Positions 1-9,700 of a stretch of 64,000 nucleotides of DNA are shown here, one piece after another; the stretch's first letter is position 1, and every line of letters begins with the position of its first letter. The translations under genes and the position numbers were made by a program. The DNA is taken from positions 4,695,062 through 4,759,061 of the forward strand of contig CM044965.1 of NCBI GenBank assembly GCA_024516035.1. Reading direction: 5' to 3'. The DNA is from Bactericera cockerelli. Lineage: Eukaryota; Arthropoda; Insecta; Hemiptera; Triozidae. Under the pieces are notes generated by a model, which was not told the origin of the DNA, made no database searches, and saw nothing but the letters and a program-made list of their open reading frames with translations.

Positions 1-400
1 TGTATATGCAGCAATTTCTGCTTAATCACAGCTTTCAATCCATCCTGTATCGAGTTGAGCAGATATGGAATGTATAACTGTTTGCTGCTGATGGTATGTT
101 CTGTAAATGTTAATGTTGAGGTACTCACACATATATGTGAAACCAGCCAAGCGCGTGATGGATGGTCTTTACGTAAGGTAAGAGATTGTGCGGTAATTGT
201 GATTTCCTTCTTCCGTGTGTGTTAGCTGTCGAAAACCAGTCGCAACTTTCTACTTTCCTAATCCTCTAGAAAGGAAAGTTCCGTGAATAAAATATCTACC
301 TATAATGTAGTACATGATTATTGTAGTACATACCTAAATGTGAGTAGATAATTTATTAATTATGAATGTATGAATGAATGAAATAATTTCTTTCTCTTAT
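1..400. other. No recognisable feature
   Basis: AT-rich sequence with no open frame of note, no tRNA-like boxes and no terminal repeats that I can see. Probably intergenic or intronic. Confidence 0.5.
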
Positions 401-541
401 ACAGTCGAATCTGGATAGAATGGACTCGGATATAATAGAAACCTCTTTATAATAGAGAAAATCTCAGGTCCCTGCGTCACCTGTTTATGTGTAATAGAGA
501 ACCCTGGCTATATTAGAAACTTCTTTATAATAGAATTTTTT
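401..541 (+). mobile_element. Family P pogo/Tigger-like MITE fragment
   Basis: Starts with ACAGTCGAATCTGGAT and then alternates blocks of 'ATAATAGA(G)AAACCTCTTTATAATAGA'. This is the signature of a dispersed family here whose complete copies (7212-7391 and 61259-61448) have CAGTCRAAC...GTTCGACTG terminal inverted repeats and TA target duplications. The right terminal repeat is missing, so the copy is truncated. Assignment to the pogo/Tigger branch of Tc1/mariner is inferred from the CAG start and TA target. Confidence 0.6.
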
Positions 542-901
542 GTTATGCAATGGTATTATAGTAATATACTGGGTATGTACCATTGTATAACACTAATATA
601 TATCATTGGAAATAAAATCTTTCCAATGTTCATGTAAAGGATAAAAAGACAAACTCTGTTTGACATGGTTCTGGGGGCCCTTGTCAATTATCAGTCCCCT
701 AATAAAAATTCAATAATGGAGTACACCACAATGCTAAACTATTGAATTTGGCAACCGTCGAAATCGACAAAGTTTCACAATGATGATGATGATGATTTGG
801 TCAAAAAGGACTGACTAAATAAGTCCCATTATTCCAGCAGTAAGCCAATTGCAAAACGTTTTTAAATCTTCACCTACAAGATTTTTTACTTCATATAGTG
901 T
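542..901. other. AT-rich spacer with small repeat scraps
   Basis: Contains a GGTTCTGGGGGCCCTTGTCA scrap (about 667-686) shared with the dispersed repeat at 54000-54178, and a family C tail scrap (about 818-852, minus). No gene seen. Confidence 0.4.
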
Positions 902-1610
902 AAAACCTTTTTCTTAGCTAAGTAAAAAGCAATAATGAACTGGGTGAAAAAAAATCCAGTTTCTGCAATCTAATTTTTCTTGAACGAAACAATTTTTTAC
1001 CAAACCTTTTTTTTTTTAAAGCTAAGTAAAAAGCATGTTCTATCATAATAAAAAGAACTATCTAAAAATAACGAATTCCTAGTTCTTGCAATCTCATTTC
1101 TCTTGAACGAAACAATTTTTTACCAAACCTTTTTCTTTGCTAGGTAAAAAGCATGTTCTATCATCATCATAATAAAAAAACTACCAACAAAATATCGAAT
1201 TTCCAATTTCTGCAATATCATTTCTCTTGAACAAAACAATTTTTTACAAACCTTTTTCTCAGCTAAGTAAAAAGCATATTCTATCATAATAATAAAAAAA
1301 ACTACCAAAAAAATATCGAATTTCCACTCACTGCAATCTCATTTTTTTTTAAAAATAAAACAATTTTTTACCAAACCTTTTTTTAGCTAAGTAAAAAGCA
1401 TGTTCTATAATAATAAAAAGAACTACCAAAAAATATCAAATTCCTAGTTCTTGCAATCTCATTTCTCTTGAACGAAACAATTTTTGACCAAACCTTTTTC
1501 TTTGCTATACGTAAAAATCATGTTCTATCATAAAATAACGAGAGAAAAAAACTACCAAAAAAATATCGAATTTCCAGTTTCTGCAATCTCATTTCTCCAG
1601 AGCGAAGCAA
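902..1610. repeat. Satellite-like tandem repeat, about 122-bp unit, six copies
   Basis: The block GCAATCTCATTTCTCTTGAA recurs near 965, 1087, 1212, 1332, 1453 and 1582, giving spacings of about 120-129 bp. Each unit also carries a 'CTTTTTCTTAGCTAAGTAAAAAGCA' type segment and an ACTACCAAAAAATATCGAA segment. Units differ by scattered substitutions and short A/T-run length changes. The short open frames here are incidental and repeat with the unit. Confidence 0.85.
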
Positions 1611-1711
1611 TTGAGAACCATTTTTTGTTGTATCGTGGCAGAAAAGAAAGTTGCAGTTGTGTGGAATGCGTGGATAGAAAGTTACCGAGGAGTATTTCAA
1701 TATTGTAATGA

Positions 1712-2382
1712 AGAAAATATCTCCTCTGTCTGAGAGAGGAACAATGGACTAAAAAAAAAAACACTTCGTGTAAAAAGAGTCGTCAAGTGTTTTAATGATT
1801 AAAAAAGAAAAAGAAAACGTCAATTTTCTATATAGAAAATATCTCCTCTGTCTGAGAGAAGAACAATGGATTCGTAATACTTCATTGGTTTTCTAAATCA
1901 CAGACTCTGAATTTATCTTAAACTTTGTGCACTGGTAGTCAATTTATCTTAAACATTTAATTGATATGGCCTTCGTGAATTTGTTTGTTTGTGTGTCCGA
2001 ATTATTGGTGCACTGGTAGTCAAGTGGTTAACGCGCTATTCAGGTAATCCAGGTAGCGTAGGGAATCCGTTGGTTCGAATCCCACCCAGTGCATGAATTT
2101 TTCCTCATTAATTTGAGTTTGTGACCACATAATAATAAGACTCTGAGGGTAAGGTGGTAGAAAATTCTTTGAGCATTAACCTCGCCTGGTGGTTACCTTC
2201 CACTCAAGAGTGTTATTATAGTGAGGTAAATGGGCTTTGCAAATATGGCATTCTGACGTGAAAATATATTTTGTAAATTAAGGCATGGCCGGTTTTCTTT
2301 TAATCAAAGTTAAAACAAAATATCTCCTCTGTCTGAGAGACGAAAATGGATTCGTAATACTTCATTGGTTTTTTAAATCCCA
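1712..2382. repeat. Short repeat present three times
   Basis: AAAATATCTCCTCTGTCTGA followed by 'GAGA.GAA.AATGGA' occurs near 1715, 1838 and 2319. The last two copies share a further 35 bp or so (ATTCGTAATACTTCATTGG). The third copy lies beyond a family A SINE, so an older repeat appears to have been split or duplicated around it. Confidence 0.6.
2010..2220 (+). mobile_element. Family A SINE, class-II tRNA-like head, full length
   Basis: Defines family A. The head starts GCACTGGTAGTCAAGTGG and closes with CCCAGTGC, forming an acceptor-like stem. It has a D-arm/A-box like AGTGGTTAACGCG, an extended variable arm, and a B box GGTTCGAATCC, all like a Leu/Ser class-II tRNA. The body reads 'GAATTTTTCCTCATTAATTTGAG', then ACTCTGAGGGT.AGGTGGTAG and CTCGCCTGGTGGTTACCTTC, ending in a TTATTAT tail. 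It cannot be a functional tRNA because the stems have mismatches and it is dispersed in many degenerate copies. Transcription by RNA polymerase III is inferred. Confidence 0.85.
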
Positions 2383-2479
2383 CACGTTTAAATCGTTTTT
2401 GCCCCTATTTTTGATCAGAATATTATGTACTGATCACGGATGCTGCCTTGTCCCTTATCAAGTCAAAGGCTGAATGTTG

Positions 2480-3072
2480 GTTTTCCAAAGGATGTCAGAT
2501 GATTGTAGAGTTCGTATACGTTTGCTCAGGAGTTCCTTATCAAAGGTTTTCATTGGAAACGGTCCAACACCCGCGGTATAATGAACCTCCTTTATATTTC
2601 TACTAATTTTCCCACCTCGAAATCCTATCAGAGACTTTGTCTCTCTCTCTCTCTCTGATAAGAGTTTTCATTCCTTCCGAATGATCCGATATATGGCCTT
2701 TCGAATTGTAGTTTTCAATTTATTTACAACCACTTATTATGTATTCAGATTATGAAGAAAATTATCATTTTTTTTTCTCGTTTTAGAAGGATTATTTTTT
2801 ATCAACAACTCAACAAAATCATTATATTTTTTTAGAACATAATCATGTTTTGTATTTTTTTACTTCTCTTATCCTAGAGAAAAGCAACATTATCACCCAG
2901 TTTTCGTGATCTCATTTATTCAAACACAATTTTTTTTTATCTATGTACCCACCTAGCTTCCTTCATCATAAAGTACAATCTTCCTATAGCGTTTATTTTT
3001 TTATAGTAATTTTCCATGTACCTCTTTCGCCACCAGTTAAGATGAGTTCTTCACAGATTTATTTATTTATTT
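2480..3072. other. Unassigned AT-rich sequence
   Basis: T-rich DNA with a short (CT)n run near 2641-2658. No open frame, tRNA-like box or terminal repeat recognised. Confidence 0.4.
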
Positions 3073-3194
3073 CGTAGCCATGAAACAGGACGCTTGTGGT
3101 CTGTGTTGTAGCTTGCCCATCCCGTAGCATGCCTCCCCTCTGATGGACTAGAAGTGACACAATACTTCCCATTTAGGTGCTGGGTCAACACGAG
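3073..3194 (-). mobile_element. Family E SINE, 3' half only
   Basis: Read on the minus strand this matches the body of the tRNA-Gly-like SINE defined at 55003-55300: GTGTTGACCCAGCACCTAAA, GGGAAGTATTGTGTCACTTC and TGTTTCATGGCTACGAAATA. The tRNA-like head is absent. Confidence 0.7.
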
Positions 3195-3689
3195 CGGCCG
3201 GTGAGAAAATGTTTTGGGGGTGCTGCCACATAAAGCGGACTAAAATGGGATTTATAGAGTCGCTCTTTCAGTATCTAAATATAAGAAACTCTTTAAAGTT
3301 CGAGTTTGTTTACACCATGCCAATCATAATGATAATGCATGAATTATACTCTAATCATTTCATTCATAACTTTCATTACTATCGTTCCATTGGTTTTTTT
3401 TTTTTTTTTGTCATCATGTTTGTATAGCCCAACACCAGCATTCTGCTGAAAGGGCTATAATAACTTTCATATTTTTCATTTCATTTGTATATTTATGTAT
3501 GAATTATATTGTTATATCAAATTGTATTTTGAATTAATAAAGAAAGTACTAAATAAAATAAATAAAAAAATACTAGAAATGTGTAATAAGTTTGATTGTG
3601 TAGGAGCTAGGACTTGAGAAAATCCTATCTGTTTCTTTTTCATCTGGGGGTGCTGCAGTTCCGCAGCTCCTTAGCACTGGCCGCGCCTG
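3195..3689 (+). mobile_element. hAT-like MITE (CAGGCGCGGCC family), diverged copy
   Basis: Begins CGGCCGGTGAGAAAATG and ends GGCCGCGCCTG. Internal motifs CATAAAGCGGACTAAAATGG and GGGGGTGCTGCAGTTCCGCA are shared with the better copy at 47223-47631, which has 11-bp perfect termini and a near-perfect 8-bp duplication. The left end here abuts and may be eroded by the family E SINE. No transposase coding. Confidence 0.65.
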
Positions 3690-3843
3690 GTCACTGGTAA
3701 GGATAAATAACTTTTCTTCTTATCACAAGTAGATAAAAGTGCCGCTGGTTCACGGACCCGGATGCTGCGTGATTTTCAGACACGTGAGTCACGTGACCTG
3801 AACATTTGGAAATGCGTGACCACTTAATAATACTTGATTTTAC

Positions 3844-3949
3844 CGACATCAGTAGCTTGATCGATAAGGCGGCGGACTTGTAACCTGGAGGTCGGTGGTT
3901 CAAGTCCCGGTTTCAGCGTGGATTTAGTAAAGCGAGTTTGAGTAGTTGT
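3844..3949 (+). mobile_element. Family D SINE, truncated by assembly gap
   Basis: Head GACATCAGTAGCTTGATCGA with B box GGTTCAAGTCC, followed by AGTAAAGCGAGTTTGAGTAG. The expected GTGATATCAC tail is lost in the N run. Confidence 0.75.
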
Positions 3950-4049
3950 NNNNNNNNNNNNNNNNNNNNNNNNNNNNNNNNNNNNNNNNNNNNNNNNNNN
4001 NNNNNNNNNNNNNNNNNNNNNNNNNNNNNNNNNNNNNNNNNNNNNNNNN
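3950..4049. other. Assembly gap, 100 N
   Basis: Exactly 100 Ns, the usual placeholder for a gap of unknown size. A plus-strand family D SINE runs into it and a minus-strand copy lies 214 bp beyond it. Inverted repeats of this kind often break assemblies. Confidence 0.99.
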
Positions 4050-4262
4050 TTTTGACGGGTGTTGTGAATCAATCACTTTCATTTTTCTTCAATGAAAAAA
4101 AAAACAATAGATGATAACAATAAGACTTGCACATTTATAACTTTTAATTAATGTTTAATCTTTGAGTTTATGTTTTGATTCTGAGAACAAAAAAATCGGT
4201 ACCTATCATATAGTGCAGTCGAATTATGAAACACAGATTTTTTTATATAAAAAATAGTAGTA

Positions 4263-4406
4263 AAGTTATCATATTTGTGTTAATCACTTTCGTGATATCA
4301 CAACTACTCAAACTCGCTTTACTAAAACTACGCTGAATCCGAGACTTGAACCACCGACCTCCAGGTCACAAGTCCGCCGTCTTATCAATCAAGCTACTGA
4401 GGTCGG
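4263..4406 (-). mobile_element. Family D SINE, minus strand
   Basis: On the minus strand it reads a tRNA-like head (GACCTCAGTAGCTTGATTGA), a B-box-like GGTTCAAGTCTC, an AAGCGAGTTTGAGTAG segment, then GTGATATCAC GAAA GTGATTAACACAAA. Essentially full length. Confidence 0.8.
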
Positions 4407-4819
4407 TAAAAATAGTATTGAAAAACATGAATATGATATTATGTGTTTAAGAAAGTTGGTCAGTAGATATTAGTTATCTATTGCCAAATTAAAAAAAAAA
4501 ACATGCATGGAGATTTGGCTCGACACCGAACTTTTAACTTTGGCTAGAAGGACTTGTTTTTGAATGACGCATTTGGTTTTTTGTTGAATTTTTTTTTTTC
4601 TCTCTCCAACTGCATATTATTATATTATAAATATTCAATACAAAGTAGGGAATATTAATTTCAAGTTCCAAGTTGCGGTAATTGTTGAGCAACAGACGTA
4701 TATTACGTTCTAGTCTTCTATACGAGATCTACGCCACATCGTGTATACAGGGTGTTTACTTTTATGCCCTCTATGCTCATTAAAATCAGTACAGAAAGCG
4801 ACTTGGCATTTTTTTAAAA
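4407..4819. other. Unassigned
   Basis: AT-rich. Contains a lone CAGGGTGTTTACTTTTATGC near 4749 that resembles a transposon end, but no partner end is visible. Confidence 0.35.
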
Positions 4820-5101
4820 TAATAATAACACTCTTTAGTGGAAGGTAACCACCAGGCAAGGTGAATGCTAAAAGTATTCAAACACCTCGGCCGAGGTGTG
4901 AAGAACGCCAATACAAAGAAAGAGACAGCCCGACAGAGTGTAAGGTCTCTATTACCACCTAACCCTCAGAGTCTTATTATTGTGTGGTCACAAACTCAAA
5001 TTAATCAGGAAAAATTCATGCACTGGGTGTGATTCGAACCAACGGATCCCTACGTCACCTGGATTACCAGACTAGCACATTAACCAATTGACTACCAGTG
5101 C
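4820..5101 (-). mobile_element. Family A SINE with about 75-bp internal insertion
   Basis: Both ends match family A: the CACTCTTTAGTGGAAGGTAA tail side and the CTACCAGTGC head side. At the usual 'AAAGCATTTTCTACCACC' junction about 75 bp of foreign DNA is inserted (about 4880-4953). The insert carries the perfect 18-bp palindrome ACACCTCGGCCGAGGTGT (4882-4899). No duplication flanking the insert is obvious. Confidence 0.8.
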
Positions 5102-5456
5102 ACAAATCAGGAAAACTAGATGTGTAAACATGAACACTTATCATATTTGTGTCCATCAAAATTACAAAGGAACCACACTCCTTCTGAGCTATAATTTATG
5201 AACCCGGTTAGAGACTATCACACCCCCCTTAGCATAGCTTTTGCGGCTGCAACAACTGTGGCTAAAATCTCATTTGCATTCCGTTTACACTTCCACCCTG
5301 TTTGTTGCACACTGCATTGAACACAAGAAGTGACGTCTGCAAGGTTTTGTTGTGTGTTTGGTTGGTTGGAATTGGGAACAGTATGGGGAATTTGGTGGAG
5401 ACCCAAGGAAGGGTAGGGGTGTCATCGGTGGAATGACCGGTGACTCATATCGGTGA
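5102..5456. other. Unassigned
   Basis: Slightly more GC-balanced sequence with no recognisable coding. Two minus-strand open frames of about 65 codons overlap each other and look incidental. Confidence 0.35.
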
Positions 5457-5635
5457 CAATTCAATCCTTTTACATTATGAAACAATTTTCACTACTTAAG
5501 TGGTAGTTTTATTCAATCCTATTACATTATGAAACAATTTTCACCACTTAAGTGGTATAGGTTTTATTCAATCCTATTACATTATGAAACAATTTTCACC
5601 AGTATAAAGTGGTAGGTTTTATTCAATCCTATTGA
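5457..5635. repeat. Minisatellite, about 54-60 bp unit, just over three copies
   Basis: TTCAATCCTATTACATTATG and AAACAATTTTCACCACTTAA recur three times, with a fourth partial TTCAATCCTATT at the end. The TTAAGTGGTAG part varies in length between units. Confidence 0.85.
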
Positions 5636-5766
5636 GGTGGCCTAGAGATTTTTTTCATAGATGAAAAAAATAATTTGAGACTTTGTAGAAAAAAATCTCC
5701 CGTCTTCCGACCCTTGTCATTTTTTTCCTAACCCTACACTCTACAGCTGATCTGAAGAATTTGCTA

Positions 5767-5960
5767 TAATAATAATATCGCCTTATTTATACTGCCCGAT
5801 TAGGACCCATTTTTCCAATAGTAAGCCCAAGACATATTATTATGTGGTAAAAATCCCGAATGGAAGGATAACTTATCTTATCCCGGCTGGGTTTCGAACC
5901 CACGAACTCTGAAATCTTTGGATTCACAGAGTGCCGCCTTTACCACTGAACTACCGTATA
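5767..5960 (-). mobile_element. Family C SINE, minus strand
   Basis: Tail 'AATATCGCCTTATTTATACTGCCCG', body GTGGTAAAAATCCC, and head with GGGTTTCGAACCCACGA (B box) and GCCGCCTTTACCACTGA (A box), all reversed. The acceptor-like end has decayed (CTACCGTATA instead of CTACCGGGAC). Confidence 0.8.
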
Positions 5961-6029
5961 GATAAAAATAAATCAATAATTTTCTGGCCTCACCACGCAT
6001 CACTACAGAAGAAATGTCAACCACCACAG

Positions 6030-6105
6030 TCAACTCATAACTTCGCTGGATGTTGCTTAACTTGAGTGACAGAACGACAAATTACTGAATTTGCCATCGA
6101 GACGC
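6030..6105 (-). mobile_element. Family F (5S rRNA-derived) SINE fragment
   Basis: On the minus strand it reads AAGTTAAGCAACATCCAGCG preceded by a CTGTCACTC-like segment. This corresponds to the internal control region of 5S rRNA (AAGTTAAGCAACGTC). Only the head region is preserved. Confidence 0.6.
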
Positions 6106-6343
6106 TCCGGTTAGAATTTTCTTTCTTTGGAATGTATCGGAAAATTGGATTCCGTATTTGTGGACGGGTTTTTTCCCTCTCGGCGTGATGAACTTTGAAG
6201 AATTCCAAGAATTTCACGTGTGTGTCCTTGTGCTGAGGTATGTTTATTAGTCCGAGTGGGGTCTGAGGATTCTGTGAAGAGGTCTAGCGTGTTGGGAAAA
6301 TCTTCAAATTGCTAGCCGAGTTTCATGTGCTTGTATTTCTTTC

Positions 6344-6622
6344 ATGACTGAATTTGGGACTGAATCTTTTGAGAATGTTCTTGTGAAGTGAAGACTGAAT
6401 TTGGGACTGAATATGTTGAGAAAGTTCTTGTGAAGTAAAGACTGAATTTGGGACTGAATGTGTTGAGAAAGTTCTTGTGAAGTGAAGACTGAATTTGGGA
6501 CTGAATATGTTGAGAAAGTTCTTGTGAAGTGAAGACTGAATTTGGGACTGAATATGTTGAGAATGTTCTTGTGAAGTGAAGACTGAATTTGGGACTGAAT
6601 ATGTTGAGAAAATTCTTGGACT
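6344..6622. repeat. Minisatellite, 47-bp unit, about six copies
   Basis: Units of 'GACTGAATTTGGGACTGAAT' plus 'ATGTTGAGAAAGTTCTTGTG AAGTGAA' repeat with a 47-bp step. The copies are very similar, which points to recent expansion. 47 is not a multiple of three, so the 110-codon antisense frame across it is not evidence of coding. Confidence 0.9.
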
Positions 6623-6629
6623 CGAATGT

Positions 6630-6775
6630 TATACAAAGCTCTTTAGAATAGAGAAAATCTCAGGTCCCTGCGTTACCTGTTTATGTGTATTAGAGAACTG
6701 ACTGTATTAGAAACGTCTTTATAATAGAATTTTTGCTCTGTCCCTTGGGTTCTATTATAGGTAGGTTAGACTGAA
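6630..6775 (+). mobile_element. Family P MITE fragment
   Basis: Shares GAGAAAATCTCAGGTCCCTG and CGTCTTTATAATAGAATTTT with the copy at 401-541. Termini are degenerate. Confidence 0.55.
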
Positions 6776-6779
6776 TGTT

Positions 6780-7209
6780 CCTCTTTATTTAGCCCCGATA
6801 AGATGTTATTTTGCCTCTTGGTCTGAGCGATGCTACATCTCTTTGAAAAATTTCAAATGTGCCCCAGGCAACAAAAACAGCTGTTGAGATATTGAGTTCA
6901 CCTCAATATGCCGAAGATAATGGTACACGTGAATTACATATGTACTGTTATATTATGTTTCTCGTTTATGTTATCTATAATTATGTAGATATAACATGGG
7001 CATGTAATAAATACTTAATTTTCTGGAAATCCTCAATATGCTGGAAATCCTGGTACAATAATTTATATACCAAAGTATTCATTCAGTTCTGTTCCGATCT
7101 TGTGTGGAAAAGAATTTCTCCACTTGGTGACTGTGACCAGAACATACATAATACATAACAATATGTATAATGTATATACAATATGTACCTAAAATATACA
7201 TATTATACA
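6780..7209. other. Unassigned AT-rich sequence
   Basis: Includes TGTATATACA-type alternating sequence near 7160-7210. The 99-codon plus-strand frame at 6859-7158 has no recognised motif. Confidence 0.35.
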
Positions 7210-7211
7210 TA

Positions 7212-7391
7212 CAGTCGAACCTGGATACAAGAGAACTCTACATAAGAGAAACCTTGATGTATGTAAGAGAACAATTTCCAGGTACAATTAACCTAATCTA
7301 TGAGGGAAAATAACCTCTTTTTAAGAGAAAACTGGATGTAAGAGAAAAAATCCCGGTCCCTTGAATTATTTTGTGTATCAACGTTCGACTG
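7212..7391 (+). mobile_element. Family P pogo/Tigger-like MITE, complete
   Basis: Perfect 9-bp ends CAGTCGAAC and GTTCGACTG, flanked by TA on both sides (7210-7211 and 7392-7393). It is about 180 bp long with no coding potential. The interior has several direct variants of 'AAGAGAAACC.TGGATGTA'. TA target duplications and the CAG start are the hallmarks of pogo-group Tc1/mariner elements. Mobilisation by a transposase elsewhere in the genome is inferred. Confidence 0.8.
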
Positions 7392-7393
7392 TA

Positions 7394-7815
7394 CGTATTC
7401 TACTATCTTGCGCATGTCACTAAAACATATGGAAAACTTAATTTTTTGTACCTGTACATGAAATGGAGACCTAAAAAATGTACATACAGTACAAGTGTAT
7501 ACCAAAATATACATACAGAACAGTCATAGTAAATATAACAATATTGAATACATATGATGAACAAACCACTCAAACCAGTAGAAAACACAACTAGTTTATA
7601 CACAGCATATGGGTTATGTATGTACACAGCAACCTATGTACTACACATACATAGAATATGGCTAGCAGCAATGAAGAGAAAAGTAACGGAACTCCATATG
7701 TGCCCGAGTAGCTACATATACATATCTGAGAGTATGGTCTGTCAGTGCTGCCCATACATAGTGGAACCATCAGGAGTTCTTAACTTGTGTGTCCTGTTTT
7801 GCTTCTTGGCACCAG
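7394..7815. other. Unassigned
   Basis: AT-rich with several TACATA runs. The overlapping open frames of 70-108 codons on both strands show no recognised motif. Confidence 0.35.
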
Positions 7816-7991
7816 TAGCCCATTTCAGAAATACTATCCACTCTCCGAATCCCCGAATCTCCGTTTCAACCGTCACATAACGCACTCTGATTGGTTATTG
7901 CGTTCAAATGAACCATTTAGAGTGCGTTGTGTGACAGTTGAAAGAGAGATTTGGACAATATGAGAGTGGAGAGTGTTTCTGGAACGGGCTA
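7816..7991. mobile_element. Palindromic (foldback-type) MITE
   Basis: Nearly the whole element is an inverted repeat. TAGCCCATTTCAGAAA pairs with TTTCTGGAACGGGCTA, and CAACCGTCACATAACGCACT pairs with AGTGCGTTGTGTGACAGTTG. A second long copy is at 42232-42395 and a half copy near 23735-23826. The class is unknown. TA may be the target duplication. Confidence 0.75.
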
Positions 7992-8069
7992 CAGGGTCTC
8001 ATTGTTTCAAATGCGAGTGGCACAAAGAAATAGTCCCTGGAAATGGACTGGTATTTTGATTTTGTCTTC

Positions 8070-8618
8070 TTAGCCGCCACTTCTTTGCCAGGAACTCGTA
8101 AGGAAGATTGAAAGATGTGATGGGGCTACCGTGTCTGTGCAAGTAGAATCCCAAACAACACTCATGCCATTTTTCCAAGGTATGATGGACATTCCATCAG
8201 GTCTACGTCGTATCGTCTCCATTCAATCCAACTGGCTCAAGAACAGATGGAACTCAGTATAAACAGAAAAGTGAGAAGTTGTACTAGATGTACATGAATA
8301 TCAGAACAAATACAAACTCTTGCTGAAACAAGTGCGCGGCGGATGGTATCATTCAGATGATAATGACGAGACTGGCGACCTGCTTCTTTAGCACAAGAGA
8401 TGCCATGCATACCTTTAGATGATATTTTACACCACAAACACGTGTGAGGCTTACAGATGGAAGATCCTAGGCGAAGAGCAATAGATTTTCTTTCAGTGTT
8501 GTCGAGAAGGGTACCCACAGAAGATGAAGGAAGAGCTTGAACCACCCAGTCGATTCCTTTTGTGTACTTGCCAAGTACAAAACTTTTTCTCGATCAGACT
8601 CGGTCAACTTGAAATCTT
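8070..8618 (-). pseudogene. Retroelement ORF remnant with Cys/His knuckle and RPDG...WD nuclease-like motifs
   Basis: Decayed coding, read on the minus strand with at least two frameshifts. In order it shows DREKVLYLASTQKE, then ALPSSSVGTLLDN, LRLGSSICKPHTCLWCK, HGISCAKEAGRQSRHYHLND, and after a frame change RRPDGMSIIPW (8194-8205 encode RPDG) and VVWDSTCTDT (WD at 8149-8154). I recognise this order (C..C...H...C, then RPD, then WDxT) from C-terminal parts of retroelement proteins widespread in invertebrate genomes. The RPD/WD pair resembles a PD-(D/E)XK restriction-like nuclease core. The first frameshift is near 8546-8555 and the second between about 8205 and 8290. A family A SINE abuts the 5' side at 8619. 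The exact retroelement clade is not certain. Confidence 0.6.
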
Positions 8619-8756
8619 TAATAATGATAACACTCTTTAGTGGAAGGTAACCACCAGACGAGGTGAATGCTCAAAGCATTTTCTACCACCTAACCTTCAG
8701 AGTCTTATTATTAAGTGGTCACTGACTCAAAATTAATGAGTAAAAATTCATGAACA
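8619..8756 (-). mobile_element. Family A SINE, tail and body only
   Basis: Starts with CACTCTTTAGTGGAAGGTAA and ends at AAAAATTCATGAAC. The tRNA-like head is missing. Confidence 0.75.
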
Positions 8757-8943
8757 GGAAATTATTTATGATGTATGCATGAAGTTTGATTTAAAATGGC
8801 TGGCAGTATGGAGAAAAGTTTGGTAACCCCTGTTCAACTATCAAGTGAAGAAGTTGATGAGATAGAAATGGACTGGGTTGGGCCCGCGGAATGGTTTCGT
8901 GGAAATTCTTGGCCTCAATTTGGCAACACAGTGGGATTGATGG

Positions 8944-9440
8944 CAATTGTTAACTCTTTCAGTTTGGGCAATTTTATTGTTAACTCTTTCAGTTTGGGCA
9001 ATTGTTAACTCTTTCAGTTTGGGCAATTATGTACTCTTTCAGTCTGGGCCATTGCTAACTCTTTCGGTTTGATCAATTGCTCAGTCTTTCAGTATATGGG
9101 CAATTGTTAACTCTTTCAGTTTGATCAATTGCTCAGTCTTTCAGTATTTGGGCAATTGTTAACTCTTTCAGTTTGGGCAATTGTTAACTCTTTTTTTTTT
9201 TTAAAGCTTTATTAGGAGGACAAACAGGCAACAGTATAAAATTAAGAAAAGAAAGGAAAAAAAAAAACAAACAAATGACAAAATAAATAAGTAAAAAAAA
9301 AAAGAAAATAACAATAATGTCCTACCTAAAGGGCGGGGTTATTGCCTGTGGCAATCTCTTCCACCCAACCCTTTGTATCATTACTTGTTTGTACTCTTTC
9401 AGTCTAGGCCATTGCTAACTCTTTCAGTTTGATCAATTGA
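8944..9440. repeat. 25-bp minisatellite interrupted by a SINE
   Basis: The unit CAATTGTTAACTCTTTCAG plus TTTGGG repeats about ten times from 8944 to 9190 and resumes at about 9386-9440 as CATTGCTAACTCTTTCAG. The family B element at 9191-9377 sits in the break. Variant units use TTTGATCAATTGCTCAG. Confidence 0.85.
9191..9377 (-). mobile_element. Family B hairpin-headed short element, minus strand
   Basis: On the minus strand it starts AAAGGGTTGGGTGGAAGAGA, continues TTGCCACAGGCAATAACC and CCGCCCTTTAGGTAGGACAT, then a T/A-rich body ending at AATAAAGC. It is inserted in the 25-bp minisatellite, which continues on both sides and so marks the ends. Confidence 0.8.
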
Positions 9441-9505
9441 TTGAATTCAATACATTCAGTGGGAACAAATTCAGCTCCCAATAATGACCTCATGCTTAAT
9501 GAACG

Positions 9506-9690
9506 AAAGGGTTGGGTGGAAGAGATTGCCATAGGCAATAACCCTGCCCTTTTAGTTAGAAAACCGGTATATATTATATCTATGTTGTTTATCTTTTTTT
9601 CTCTTGTTTATGTTGGTCTCAATTTTGTATTTTATTTTATTATCATTACTTGTTAGTACATTTATGTCCTATTACTGAAGAATAAGCTCA
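9506..9690 (+). mobile_element. Family B hairpin-headed short element, plus strand
   Basis: Head AAAGGGTTGGGTGGAAGAGA followed by TTGCCATAGGCAATAACCCT and GCCCTTTTAGTTAG. The body is T-rich (TTTTGTATTTTATTTTATTA). The head can fold: AAAGGG with CCCTTT, GGGT with ACCC, and ATTGCC with GGCAAT. Confidence 0.8.
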
Positions 9691-9700
9691 TTCCTATAAT

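Noticed and set aside
2010..2093. Functional tRNA genes at tRNA-like sequences (also 52142, 55003, 62317)
   Set aside because: Acceptor or anticodon stems are imperfect, insertions disrupt arms, each is followed by a SINE body, and near-identical decayed copies abound.
6304..6636. 110-codon minus-strand repetitive frame
   Set aside because: Lies over a 47-bp minisatellite. The unit shifts frame each copy, and the protein is only an artefact of absent stops.
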